Of a stretch of DNA of 20,199 nt, positions 14,290-20,199 are shown one piece after another. Source of the DNA: Chloroflexota bacterium (lineage in GTDB: Bacteria; Chloroflexota; Anaerolineae; Ardenticatenales; Ardenticatenaceae); NCBI GenBank assembly GCA_003520455.1, contig DOUV01000910.1, positions 1 through 20,199 on the forward strand, in the 5' to 3' direction. Below the pieces are notes generated by a model. That model was given only the letters and a program-made list of their open reading frames with translations. It was not told the origin of the DNA and did no database searches. How positions within the stretch are numbered: the first letter of the stretch is position 1; each line of letters opens with the position of its first letter. The position numbers were made by a program, and so were the translations under genes.

Positions 14290-14317
14290 TGCCTTTTTGG
14301 CCTTTTCCTCCTATCCT
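14290..14317 (+). promoter_or_regulatory. Candidate promoter of truB
   Basis: TTGCCT (14290-14295), a 16-base spacer and TATCCT (14312-14317). The -10 ends 10 bases before the ATG at 14328 and 7 bases before the GTG at 14325, and no Shine-Dalgarno is present, so the message may be leaderless or nearly so. This suggests that truB is transcribed apart from the upstream operon. Confidence 0.45.
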
Positions 14318-14327
14318 AGCCGCCGTG

Positions 14328-15206
14328 ATGGACGGGATCTTGATTGTTGACAAGCCGGCCGGCCTGACTTCGCACGATGTAGTGGCGCGGGTCCGGCACC
14401 TGGCTGGCACCAGGAAAGTGGGCCACGCCGGCACGCTCGACCCGCCGGCGACAGGGGTGCTGGTGCTGGCCCTCGGCAAGGCTACTCGACTCCTCGAGTA
14501 CCTCTCAGGACACGACAAGCAGTACCTGGCGACCATCACGCTCGGTTCCGTGACGACGACGTACGACGCCGAGGGCGAGATCGTCACCACGCTGGTCGGC
14601 CCGCTCCCCAACCGCGCGACGGTCGAGCGGGCGCTGGCGAGCTTTCGGGGCCAGATCGCTCAGGTGCCCCCGATCTACTCGGCCATCAAGCAGGGCGGCG
14701 AAGCGCTCTACGCCAAAGCCCGACGGGGTGAGACCGTCAGCGCACCGCCGTTGCGCGAAGTCACGATTTACGAACTCGACCTGCTGCGTTACGAGCCACC
14801 CACGCTCGACATCCGGGTGCGCTGCTCGAAGGGGACGTATGTTCGCTCGCTGGCCCACGATCTCGGCCGGGCCTTGGGCACGGGCGCCTTCCTGGCGGCG
14901 CTGCGCCGTGAGGCCAGCGGCCCCTTCACCCTGGCCCAGGCCTACCCGCTTCCCGTGCTGGCGCAGGCCGCGGCTGATGGGCGGCTTGGCGACCTGCTCC
15001 TTCCGCCAGGAGCCGGTTTAGAAGCCTACCCGGCTGTGCCGGTCACGCGCGAGGAGCTTGCCGTCCTCCACCACGGGCAGGCGATTGATGGTCCCCGCGC
15101 GGCGCCGGGCACCATCGGACGAGCGCTTTTGGAGGGAGCGCTCGTCGCAATAATCGTGTATGACGGCTCAGCTGCCCGTTGGCGGCCGCGCAAGGTACTT
15201 GCGTGA
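14328..15206 (+). CDS. truB: tRNA pseudouridine(55) synthase TruB
   Basis: The ATG at 14328 gives 292 residues beginning MDGILIVDKPAGLTSHDVV, the normal N-terminus of the family; the frame runs upstream to a TTG at 14289, but those residues are not conserved. GHAGTLDPPATGVL contains the catalytic Asp38. QVPPIYSAIKQGGEALYAKARRGE and CSKGTYVRSLAHDLG are the other conserved TruB motifs, and a C-terminal PUA-like region follows (about 225-292). TruB isomerises U55 to pseudouridine in the T-loop of tRNAs and also acts as a tRNA folding chaperone. The length is normal. It is separated from the preceding gene by a palindromic gap and from ribF by 192 bases, so both may have separate promoters. Confidence 0.96.
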   Translation: MDGILIVDKPAGLTSHDVVARVRHLAGTRKVGHAGTLDPPATGVLVLALGKATRLLEYLSGHDKQYLATITLGSVTTTYDAEGEIVTTLVGPLPNRATVERALASFRGQIAQVPPIYSAIKQGGEALYAKARRGETVSAPPLREVTIYELDLLRYEPPTLDIRVRCSKGTYVRSLAHDLGRALGTGAFLAALRREASGPFTLAQAYPLPVLAQAAADGRLGDLLLPPGAGLEAYPAVPVTREELAVLHHGQAIDGPRAAPGTIGRALLEGALVAIIVYDGSAARWRPRKVLA

Positions 15207-15383
15207 GGCGAACTTGGAAGAGCGTGGGCGATTGGACGACCATCCGCAGGCGCACCCGTACGGTGTGTGATGCGCAAGAGAATGGGTCGCATTCACCCTT
15301 TCTGGCCCTCCCCCGGCGGGGCAGGTGTTTCTATATGCCCGTTACGTTTCACTCCAACTTCCGGATCAATAGCTCCATCTGGC

Positions 15384-15389
15384 TAGAGT
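15384..15389 (+). promoter_or_regulatory. Possible -10 box of ribF
   Basis: TAGAGT ends 9 bases before the ATG at 15399, with no Shine-Dalgarno sequence between them. The -35 region is poor. Readthrough from truB is equally possible. The 192-base truB-ribF gap shows no other feature I can name. Confidence 0.25.
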
Positions 15390-15398
15390 TCAAACCTT

Positions 15399-16334
15399 AT
15401 GCTTGTCCTGCGTGATGATTTTACGCCCTTCCAGGGCGAATCGATTCTGACCATCGGAAAATTCGACGGGCTCCATCTCGGCCATCAGGCGCTGATCAAC
15501 CAGGTGAAGACGCGCGCGAGGGCGCTTGATCTTGATGTTGTACCGGCCCTGCTCACCTTCGATCCCCATCCCGCGGCGGTGCTGAGCCCACGTGGCCAGC
15601 CCCCCCTCCTCACGCCGCTGCCTGAGAAACTCCGGCTGCTTGACCAGTTGGGAATCGAACTGGTCGCACTGGTGACCTTTACCCGTGAGACAGCGGCCAC
15701 CAGCGCGGCTGACTTTCTACGCTATCTCCAGACTGCACTGCGCCCGCGGGAGCTGTGGGTTGGCCCCGATTTCGCGCTGGGCCACAACCGCGAGGGTGAT
15801 CTCCCCTACCTGCGTCGCTGGGGCGCCGAACACAACGTTGTCATCGGTACGGTCGAGCCGGTGCAACTGGACGGCGAGACTATCAGCGGCTCGCGCATCC
15901 GCGCGCTGCTCGACGCAGGCGACATGGAGGGTGCGGCCCGCCTCCTCGGCCGGCCGATGACCGTCGTCGGCCTGGTCGCGCGCGGCGACCAACGGGGTCA
16001 CCAGATCGGCTTCCCCACTGCCAACGTCGTGCCTGAGCCCGCCAAGGCCATCCCCGCCAACGGTGTCTACGTGACGCTTGCCGAGGTGGCTGGCGTCCGG
16101 TACCCCTCCGTAACCAACGTCGGGGTCCGCCCTACGTTCGGCGGAACGAAGCGCCTGGTGGAAGCCCATCTTCTCGATTGGGAGGGCGACCTGTACGGAC
16201 GCGAATTGACAGTCCATTTTCTGCACCGTCTCCGGCCGGAGTTGAAATTTAACGGCATCGCCGCGCTTGTGGCCCAAATTGAAGCGGATGTCGCTCAGGC
16301 CCGGGAGTGGCTGGCAACCGCCGAGGGGCAATAA
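15399..16334 (+). CDS. ribF: Bifunctional riboflavin kinase/FAD synthetase RibF
   Basis: The 311-residue protein starts at ATG 15399, matching the family N-terminus. The FMN adenylyltransferase domain (about 1-180) has the nucleotidyltransferase signature IGKFDGLHLGHQ, LTFDPHP, WVGPDFALGHNREGD and ISGSRIRALL. The riboflavin kinase domain (about 185-305) has GDQRGHQIGFPTANV and SVTNVGVRPTFGG, which hold ATP/Mg and flavin. It phosphorylates riboflavin to FMN and then adenylylates it to FAD in the cytoplasm. All motifs are intact. Its position after truB is the conserved one; the rpsO and pnp genes that often follow are not present here. Confidence 0.96.
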   Translation: MLVLRDDFTPFQGESILTIGKFDGLHLGHQALINQVKTRARALDLDVVPALLTFDPHPAAVLSPRGQPPLLTPLPEKLRLLDQLGIELVALVTFTRETAATSAADFLRYLQTALRPRELWVGPDFALGHNREGDLPYLRRWGAEHNVVIGTVEPVQLDGETISGSRIRALLDAGDMEGAARLLGRPMTVVGLVARGDQRGHQIGFPTANVVPEPAKAIPANGVYVTLAEVAGVRYPSVTNVGVRPTFGGTKRLVEAHLLDWEGDLYGRELTVHFLHRLRPELKFNGIAALVAQIEADVAQAREWLATAEGQ

Positions 16335-16499
16335 CATGGCCCAGGTCCAACGAACCCGAGCAGGTCATCGTCGATTGTCAGTAGCTTCTGCACTGAGCTG
16401 AGCAAGGAAGACCTCGACCGTTGATTGGGGCAGCACGGTTTGCTGTGAGACAGCCATCGTCTGCTGACTGCTTCCGACGCGCCGCCAAACACAAAGAAT

Positions 16500-16540
16500 G
16501 CCCTCGCGAGAAGGGACTCGGCGGGGGCGTTTTCGTATTT
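16500..16540 (+). terminator. Intrinsic terminator downstream of ribF
   Basis: GCCCTCGC (16500-16507) pairs with GCGGGGGC (16521-16528), with one G-U pair and a small inner GAG/CTC stem, followed by GTTTTCGTATTTG. It has the best stem-plus-T-tract form on the + strand in this part. It lies 165 bases after the ribF stop. The region 16335-16499 holds no feature I can support. Confidence 0.6.
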
Positions 16541-16603
16541 GCTCAACCTGGAGTCGCCTGGGCGCACGAGGGGCAAGGCCCTCTGCAAATTGAGCGTCGC
16601 GTT

Positions 16604-17461
16604 TTAGATGGCACGGCCCAGTTCGAGGACGCGCCCGGGGACCGCGAAGCAAGTGCCGCAATGCTCGCAGCGGAGCGTACCGTCGCAGGCCCGCCAGGCG
16701 CCGATCGTCCCACAGACCGGACATCGAAGCACTCGGCGCCAATCGCGGGGAACGAGGCGCGGGATGGGCGTTTCCGGCTTGCGCGCCCAGATGAGGTCGT
16801 AGTATTCTTGCCAGGGCCTGGTCTCGATATCGGTCAGGCCTACCGAGCGGAGCTTGCGCTCGAAGCGCTGGGGCGACGGTGCCCGGCCAGGCAGCCAGAG
16901 AGCGTCGCGGCCCACGCGGTTGCTGACCAGCAACCAGCCCCCCGGAGCCAGCACGCGGACCAACTCGCGGAGCGTCGCATCGGGGTCGGGCACGAATTCG
17001 AGCGCTTCCAGCATCGTCACCGCATCGAAACTCCCATCGGCGAAGGACAAGGGCACGGCCGGAGCATGCACCAGCGCGACGCGCCTGGCAAACCCGGAGG
17101 TCTTGCGCTCAGCCTGGGCCAACATCTGGCGTGAGAGGTCCAGACCGACGATCTGCCCGTCGAAGCTCATCACCCGGCAGAGCGCCAGCGGCAGCCGCGC
17201 CGTTCCCGTGGCGACATCGAGAACCAACGCGCGGGGCCCGACGGTCTCTTCCAGACGACTCGCCAGGGGGTAGCCCAAAAACCAGAATTCATCGGTATCT
17301 ACGTACTGCTTGACATCGTCGTAGGTCTCTGCGCCCCAGTCGTAGATCGCCTGGACGGCACGCGCACCGAAGTAGGCACCTTCCGTCATCACAACGGCCC
17401 AGTAGATGACCAGCGCCACGATGAGAACGACGAGGGCAGTGATAACGAGCCAGACGATCAT
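16604..17461 (-). CDS. Membrane-anchored class I methyltransferase with C-terminal zinc ribbon
   Basis: The minus-strand ATG at 17461 gives 285 residues. Residues 2-24 are a hydrophobic helix (IVWLVITALVVLIVALVIYW). A Methyltransf_11/UbiE-like domain follows, with SAM-binding motif VLDVATGTARLPLAL (about 80-93), the acidic GLDLS loop, LSFADGSFDAVTMLEALEFVPD and LRELVRVLAPGGWLLVSNR. The C-terminus has Cys247-x2-Cys250 and Cys265-x2-Cys268, a probable zinc ribbon. Substrate is unknown; UbiE-type folds methylate quinones, lipids and many small molecules, and the membrane anchor would favour a lipid-phase substrate. The gene is convergent with ribF and divergent from the DUF4380 gene. Its promoter overlaps a heptanucleotide repeat. 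Confidence 0.85.
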   Translation of the reverse strand: MIVWLVITALVVLIVALVIYWAVVMTEGAYFGARAVQAIYDWGAETYDDVKQYVDTDEFWFLGYPLASRLEETVGPRALVLDVATGTARLPLALCRVMSFDGQIVGLDLSRQMLAQAERKTSGFARRVALVHAPAVPLSFADGSFDAVTMLEALEFVPDPDATLRELVRVLAPGGWLLVSNRVGRDALWLPGRAPSPQRFERKLRSVGLTDIETRPWQEYYDLIWARKPETPIPRLVPRDWRRVLRCPVCGTIGAWRACDGTLRCEHCGTCFAVPGRVLELGRAI

Positions 17462-17468
17462 GGCTGCG

Positions 17469-17497
17469 ATTATACCCGTGCCAGGTGAAACGCGAAA
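17469..17497 (-). promoter_or_regulatory. Leaderless-type promoter of the minus-strand methyltransferase
   Basis: On the minus strand, TTTCGC (17497-17492), a 17-base spacer and a perfect TATAAT (17474-17469). The box ends 7 bases before the ATG at 17461, so transcription would begin at or one base before the start codon. Confidence 0.6.
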
Positions 17498-17511
17498 CGG
17501 TGAAACGCGAG
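17484..17511. repeat. Short tandem repeat of GTGAAAC/GCGAAAC units
   Basis: GGTGAAACGCG occurs at 17484-17494 and 17499-17509. Read as units it is GTGAAAC, GCGAAAC, GGTGAAAC, GCGAGA, a degenerate heptanucleotide array. It overlaps the -35 element of the minus-strand methyltransferase promoter and lies in the 131-base divergent gap. Confidence 0.6.
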
Positions 17512-17592
17512 AAGTTCCGGGCAAGGCCGCCCGCATTTCACGTGTGGCACCTGCCATCAGGTCTCGAGCAAACCCAGCCTGGAGGACCGCAG

Positions 17593-18519
17593 ATGGACAT
17601 GATCACGGTGGAGGAAGGCGAATTCAACGGCCTGGCCTGCGTGTGGCTGAGCAACGGCCAGGTCCGTCTGGCGGTCACCACCGGCCGAGGGCTACGGATC
17701 GTCTTGTGGGGGTGGCAGCAGGGCGACAATATCTTCGCCGAGCTGCCTGAATTCGCGCTGGAGACTCCCGCCGGGCTCTATCATTTCCTGGGGGGTCACC
17801 GCCTGTGGCACGCTCCGGAGGCTCTCAATCGAACCTACCAGCCGGAGGAATGGCCCGTCGCCGTGGAGATCACCGCCAACGGGGCGCGCTTCGCCGCCCC
17901 AGCAGACGGTGCCGGGATCGTCAAGGAAATCCAACTCGCCCTCGCCGCCGCCACTCCCCGGGTAACGGTCACCCACATGCTCCGCAATGCGGGCCTCTGG
18001 CCGGTCGAGTTGGCACCTTGGGCGCTCTCGATGTGCCGGTTGGGCGGCGTCGTGCTCCTCCCCCAACCCCAAGGTCCCGCCGACCCCGACGGCCTGCTGC
18101 CGAACCGGCGCTTCAGTTTCTGGCCGTACAGCGACCCGACCGATTCCCGTGTGCACCTGGGCAACCAAGTCGCTCTGGTCCATGCCCGCCCTGCCCCACG
18201 CAACAAGCTCGGCTATCGCAACCGCCACGGCTGGGTCGCCTACTGGTTGGAGGGAACCCTGTTCAGCAAACAGTTCGATCCCCACCTTGATGCCGACCAT
18301 CCTGACTTTGGATGCAACACCGAATGTTTCCTGAACGACTCATTTGTTGAGCTGGAGACGCTCGGCCCGCTGGTGCGGCTGGCACCGGAGGCCGCAGTCA
18401 GCCACACCGAAGTGTGGCGGCTCCACGCGGACGTACCGCCCGTGGCGACCGAAGCCGAAGCCGTGGCGGTCGCAGGCGCTCTCGGTCTGATGGGACTGGA
18501 ACCTGAGGCCGTCATGTGA
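17593..18519 (+). CDS. DUF4380-like protein with mutarotase-type fold
   Basis: The ATG at 17593 follows GGAGGA with 6-base spacing and gives 308 residues; the open frame continues upstream into the repeat region but without protein-like conservation. The beta-rich sequence has an aldose-1-epimerase-like start (LACVWLSNGQVRLAVTTGRGLRIV), then GLYHFLGGHRLWHAPE, AGIVKEIQLAL, VTHMLRNAGLWPVELAPWALSMC and a C-terminal FLNDSFVELETLGPLVRL...SHTEVW. This pattern fits the DUF4380 family, related to the galactose mutarotase superfamily. No signal peptide or membrane segment is seen, so it is probably cytoplasmic. The catalytic residues of true mutarotases cannot be assigned here, and its substrate is unknown. 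It may be co-transcribed with the hypothetical gene 67 bases downstream. Confidence 0.75.
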   Translation: MDMITVEEGEFNGLACVWLSNGQVRLAVTTGRGLRIVLWGWQQGDNIFAELPEFALETPAGLYHFLGGHRLWHAPEALNRTYQPEEWPVAVEITANGARFAAPADGAGIVKEIQLALAAATPRVTVTHMLRNAGLWPVELAPWALSMCRLGGVVLLPQPQGPADPDGLLPNRRFSFWPYSDPTDSRVHLGNQVALVHARPAPRNKLGYRNRHGWVAYWLEGTLFSKQFDPHLDADHPDFGCNTECFLNDSFVELETLGPLVRLAPEAAVSHTEVWRLHADVPPVATEAEAVAVAGALGLMGLEPEAVM

Positions 18520-18586
18520 CGTCCGAGATCTCGGGACGCGCCGAGATGCTCACCGTGGAACACTCCCCCAAAAGGAGGGCCAGGCG

Positions 18587-19138
18587 ATGAGAAGAGCGAC
18601 CCGCTTCATTCTTTCCCTTCTGATACCACTGGCGTTCGTGATCATTGTGCAAGCCGTTGAACGCGAGCAAACCGCTGCCTGGCGATTCGAACTGGACAGG
18701 TATCGTGCGTACAAATACTCGGATTCTTCAAACGGAACGATCCTTCGTGTGGTTCAAGCACAGCAACCATGGTACTTCCAGCAGGACATGAGCTCGTTGG
18801 TTTACGGTGATAGCGGTCACTATCAAACCGATTACGGTTACAGCAACAGACCAAGCGGCATATACAGGCTTCCGCCATCACCGGCAGACAGTCGGTTGAA
18901 AGATAATCGCAAGCCTCTCCCATTCCCGCCCCAGGAGGTGTGGTGCGTCCTGTTGGAGCAAAGCCGCGACACCGACCGGAGCGGAGAAACAACAACGCCT
19001 GCCGTTGTGTTTGTCGCCCTCCACCAAGATTTATACAACGCTGACTGGGTCGTTCATGAGGGCGTTGGAGCCTCCGTCAGTCAGGAGTCGAGAGCGAGTC
19101 TATCGAGGATTGGCTGTGAGTTGCGCGTGGATCCTTAA
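18587..19138 (+). CDS. Membrane-anchored hypothetical protein
   Basis: This 183-residue protein starts at ATG 18587, 7 bases after GGAGGG, so it is convincingly translated. Residues 6-24 (RFILSLLIPLAFVIIVQAV) form a signal peptide or membrane anchor; no lipobox Cys is present. The rest is polar, with a Tyr/Ser/Asn-rich middle (VYGDSGHYQTDYGYSNRPSG) and a C-terminal part with VWCVLLEQ and VVFVALHQDLYNADWVVHEG, two strands likely to form a small folded domain. Two Cys residues could make a disulfide outside the membrane. Base composition is visibly richer in A and T than the neighbouring genes. I do not recognise a family; no function is proposed. Confidence 0.7.
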   Translation: MRRATRFILSLLIPLAFVIIVQAVEREQTAAWRFELDRYRAYKYSDSSNGTILRVVQAQQPWYFQQDMSSLVYGDSGHYQTDYGYSNRPSGIYRLPPSPADSRLKDNRKPLPFPPQEVWCVLLEQSRDTDRSGETTTPAVVFVALHQDLYNADWVVHEGVGASVSQESRASLSRIGCELRVDP

Positions 19139-19173
19139 CACTCCGGCCGCATCTCTCAGGTGACGCCGGGCGG

Positions 19174-19292
19174 GGAACTGACAGAAAAGTTCGTATCGGA
19201 GCGCTTGAGCCAAAAGCATCGCAAGAGTTCTGGCAGTTCCCTACGCCTGGGATGTCCCGAGGAGCCCCGGAAGCATCGGGGAAACGCTCGGG
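19174..19292. other. Structured intergenic region downstream of the hypothetical gene
   Basis: GGAACTGACAGAA (19174-19186) pairs with 19228-19240 with one mismatch, across a 41-base spacer. CCCGAG (19256-19261) pairs with CTCGGG (19287-19292), enclosing CCCCG (19265-19269) and CGGGG (19277-19281). These two stem-loops lie in the 250-base gap between convergent genes. They could be a terminator for the + gene, a small RNA or a degenerate element; I matched no known riboswitch or RNA class. Confidence 0.4.
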
Positions 19293-19356
19293 CCACCTCC
19301 AGGCGCCCTGTTTGCGGCTTCCGAACGCCTGCCGCCGTTATCGCCGTCAAATGCAA

Positions 19357-19383
19357 CAGGCCTCCGATTGCAGCGGAGGCCTG
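19357..19383 (-). terminator. Intrinsic terminator of the minus-strand membrane protein gene
   Basis: CAGGCCTCCG (19357-19366) and CGGAGGCCTG (19374-19383) form a perfect 10-base-pair stem with a 7-base loop. On the minus strand it starts 5 bases after the TAA and is followed by TTGCATTTG, a modest T-rich tail. Confidence 0.7.
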
Positions 19384-19388
19384 AGCGC

Positions 19389-20199
19389 TTATTCGGGTTG
19401 CTCGTTACCCTCATCCGTTGGGGGTGGGCCGGAGGGTTGGTCGCCCGAGGGTGGCGGGGGTGGTGGCTCCCCCTCTGGCTCTTCGCCCTCCTCGTCAACT
19501 GGCTCGGTCGGGACTGCCAGATCGGCCCAGAGCGCGTCGGCCCCACGAGCGGGAGAAGCGGGCGGTGGTGACGGCCAATCTTCGTCATCGAGCGGACCAA
19601 TCGGTGGTGAGCCGGGACCGAGCGCTGCCGCCGCTGGATAGCGCTGCGTTCCGCCGCGACTCAATACCACCGCCCCCAACCCCCAGGCAGCCAATACCAG
19701 CCCTACAATCCCCCCGATGCAAGGAATGAAGCCGAAGATGTTGTTGACCAACGTCAGTAACGCCGTGCCAATTGCCGCCGCTGCCGCCGCCCGCGGGCTC
19801 CGGACATCGGCCATCCTCAGCAGGCGATCCCCGATAAAGAGCCCGAGCCCGACCCAGCCAAAGAGTGCCGCAACCACCAGCACGATCCACAGGACGAGCG
19901 CGACGGGAATGCCGATGAGCGTAATCACCAGGATGATGCTCACGGCGATCGCAGCGGGAACGGTGAGACAACCCACCCCGGCACTGGCCGCGGGCGCACT
20001 GCTCGCCGTGGCCGCGACATTGCGCGTGTGGCGGGGCAGAAAGAGGGCCACGATCAGACCCAGCGCCCCCAAGGCGATGGTGGTGAGCACCAGCTTCACC
20101 AGCCCCCAGATGAGCCGCAAGAGGAAGTTACCCGGTCCCTCACGCCCGACCACCACCGGCGGCGGCCCACCCGGGCCGAATCCGGGGAGCGCGAACCGG
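19389..20199 (-). CDS. Multi-pass membrane protein with acidic Pro-rich tail (5' end outside window)
   Basis: The minus-strand frame ends at 19389 and stays open to the right edge; GTG at 20156 is a possible start but has no ribosome-binding site, and the residues before it (FALPGFGPGGPPP) look like a continuing protein. Hydrophobic segments are LIWGLVKLVLTTIALGALGL, a long pair AIAVSIILVITLIGIPVALV and LWIVLVVAALFGWVGLGLFI, and a last pair around LLTLVNNIFGFIPCIGG and VGLVLAAWGLGAVVL. The last 70 residues or so are rich in Pro, Glu, Gly and Asp and should be disordered. The membrane part resembles the C-terminal half of some bactofilin-like 'polymer-forming' membrane proteins, with GIPVALVLW and FGWVGLGLFIGDRLL; the bactofilin part, if present, would be outside the window. 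This relationship is a weak inference. Confidence 0.7.
   Translation of the reverse strand, partial: RFALPGFGPGGPPPVVVGREGPGNFLLRLIWGLVKLVLTTIALGALGLIVALFLPRHTRNVAATASSAPAASAGVGCLTVPAAIAVSIILVITLIGIPVALVLWIVLVVAALFGWVGLGLFIGDRLLRMADVRSPRAAAAAAIGTALLTLVNNIFGFIPCIGGIVGLVLAAWGLGAVVLSRGGTQRYPAAAALGPGSPPIGPLDDEDWPSPPPASPARGADALWADLAVPTEPVDEEGEEPEGEPPPPPPSGDQPSGPPPTDEGNEQPE

Noticed and set aside
15118..15146. Ten-base inverted repeat GACGAGCGCT/AGCGCTCGTC near the 3' end of truB
   Set aside because: It lies inside the coding region and encodes an ordinary GRALLEGALVA stretch consistent with the family C-terminus. It is probably chance in GC-rich code.
19139..19388. Riboswitch or housekeeping RNA in the convergent gap
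   Set aside because: I compared by eye with cobalamin, TPP, RNase P and tmRNA landmarks and found no matching conserved core. It is kept only as an unassigned structured region.
1..20199. tRNA or rRNA genes
   Set aside because: No cloverleaf with GGTTCRANYCC-type T-loop, CCA-end stem or rRNA core sequence was found in any intergenic gap.

Overview
The window is about 20 kb of GC-rich bacterial chromosome. No 16S rRNA or other phylogenetic marker lies in it. The protein styles point to Chloroflexota, probably the class Chloroflexia: a NusA with a long Ala/Glu/Pro-rich tail, a short IF-2, tandem zinc-ribbon proteins and a DUF4380 protein. That placement is an inference from memory of protein families. 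There are no rRNA, tRNA, transposase or phage genes.

Layout. (1) Bases 1-5858 hold the 3' end of a soluble lytic transglycosylase, a Na+/phosphate-cotransporter-like permease, a PhoR-like sensor kinase and an OmpR/PhoB-type response regulator, all on the + strand. The permease promoter carries two pairs of 7+4 direct repeats resembling a Pho box, so this looks like a phosphate-sensing and uptake module. (2) Bases 5859-7000 hold a small tandem zinc-ribbon protein with a strong promoter and a structured leader, convergent with a minus-strand SCP2 sterol-carrier-domain protein. (3) Bases 7215-16334 are the conserved translation/transcription cluster nusA - ylxR - infB - rbfA - nrnA-like DHH phosphoesterase - uncharacterised methyltransferase - truB - ribF. 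The usual rimP (before nusA) and ylxQ (before infB) are absent. The nusA leader contains a terminator-like hairpin enclosed by a stem that pairs the predicted transcript 5' end with bases just before the ribosome-binding site. (4) Bases 16335-20199 are a less conserved tail: a minus-strand membrane-anchored methyltransferase with a zinc ribbon, a divergent DUF4380 protein, an A/T-richer membrane-anchored hypothetical protein, and a minus-strand multi-pass membrane protein running off the right end.

Non-coding structure stands out. Several gaps hold long perfect or near-perfect hairpins that mostly lack a T-run: 2566-2590, 6613-6644, 11418-11483, 11524-11563 (a perfect 40-base palindrome flanked by 10-base direct repeats) and 14138-14172 (17-base arms nested in a 9-base inverted repeat). 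Two share the stem GGGCGAGC, which suggests a dispersed hairpin family or T-less terminators. A 37-base direct repeat occurs twice between the kinase and the regulator. Several genes (kinase, truB, minus-strand methyltransferase, perhaps ribF) have a -10 box ending about 7 to 10 bases before the start codon, which suggests leaderless mRNAs.

All functional calls rest on reading the translated sequence and recognising motifs. No database search, structure prediction or promoter model was run.
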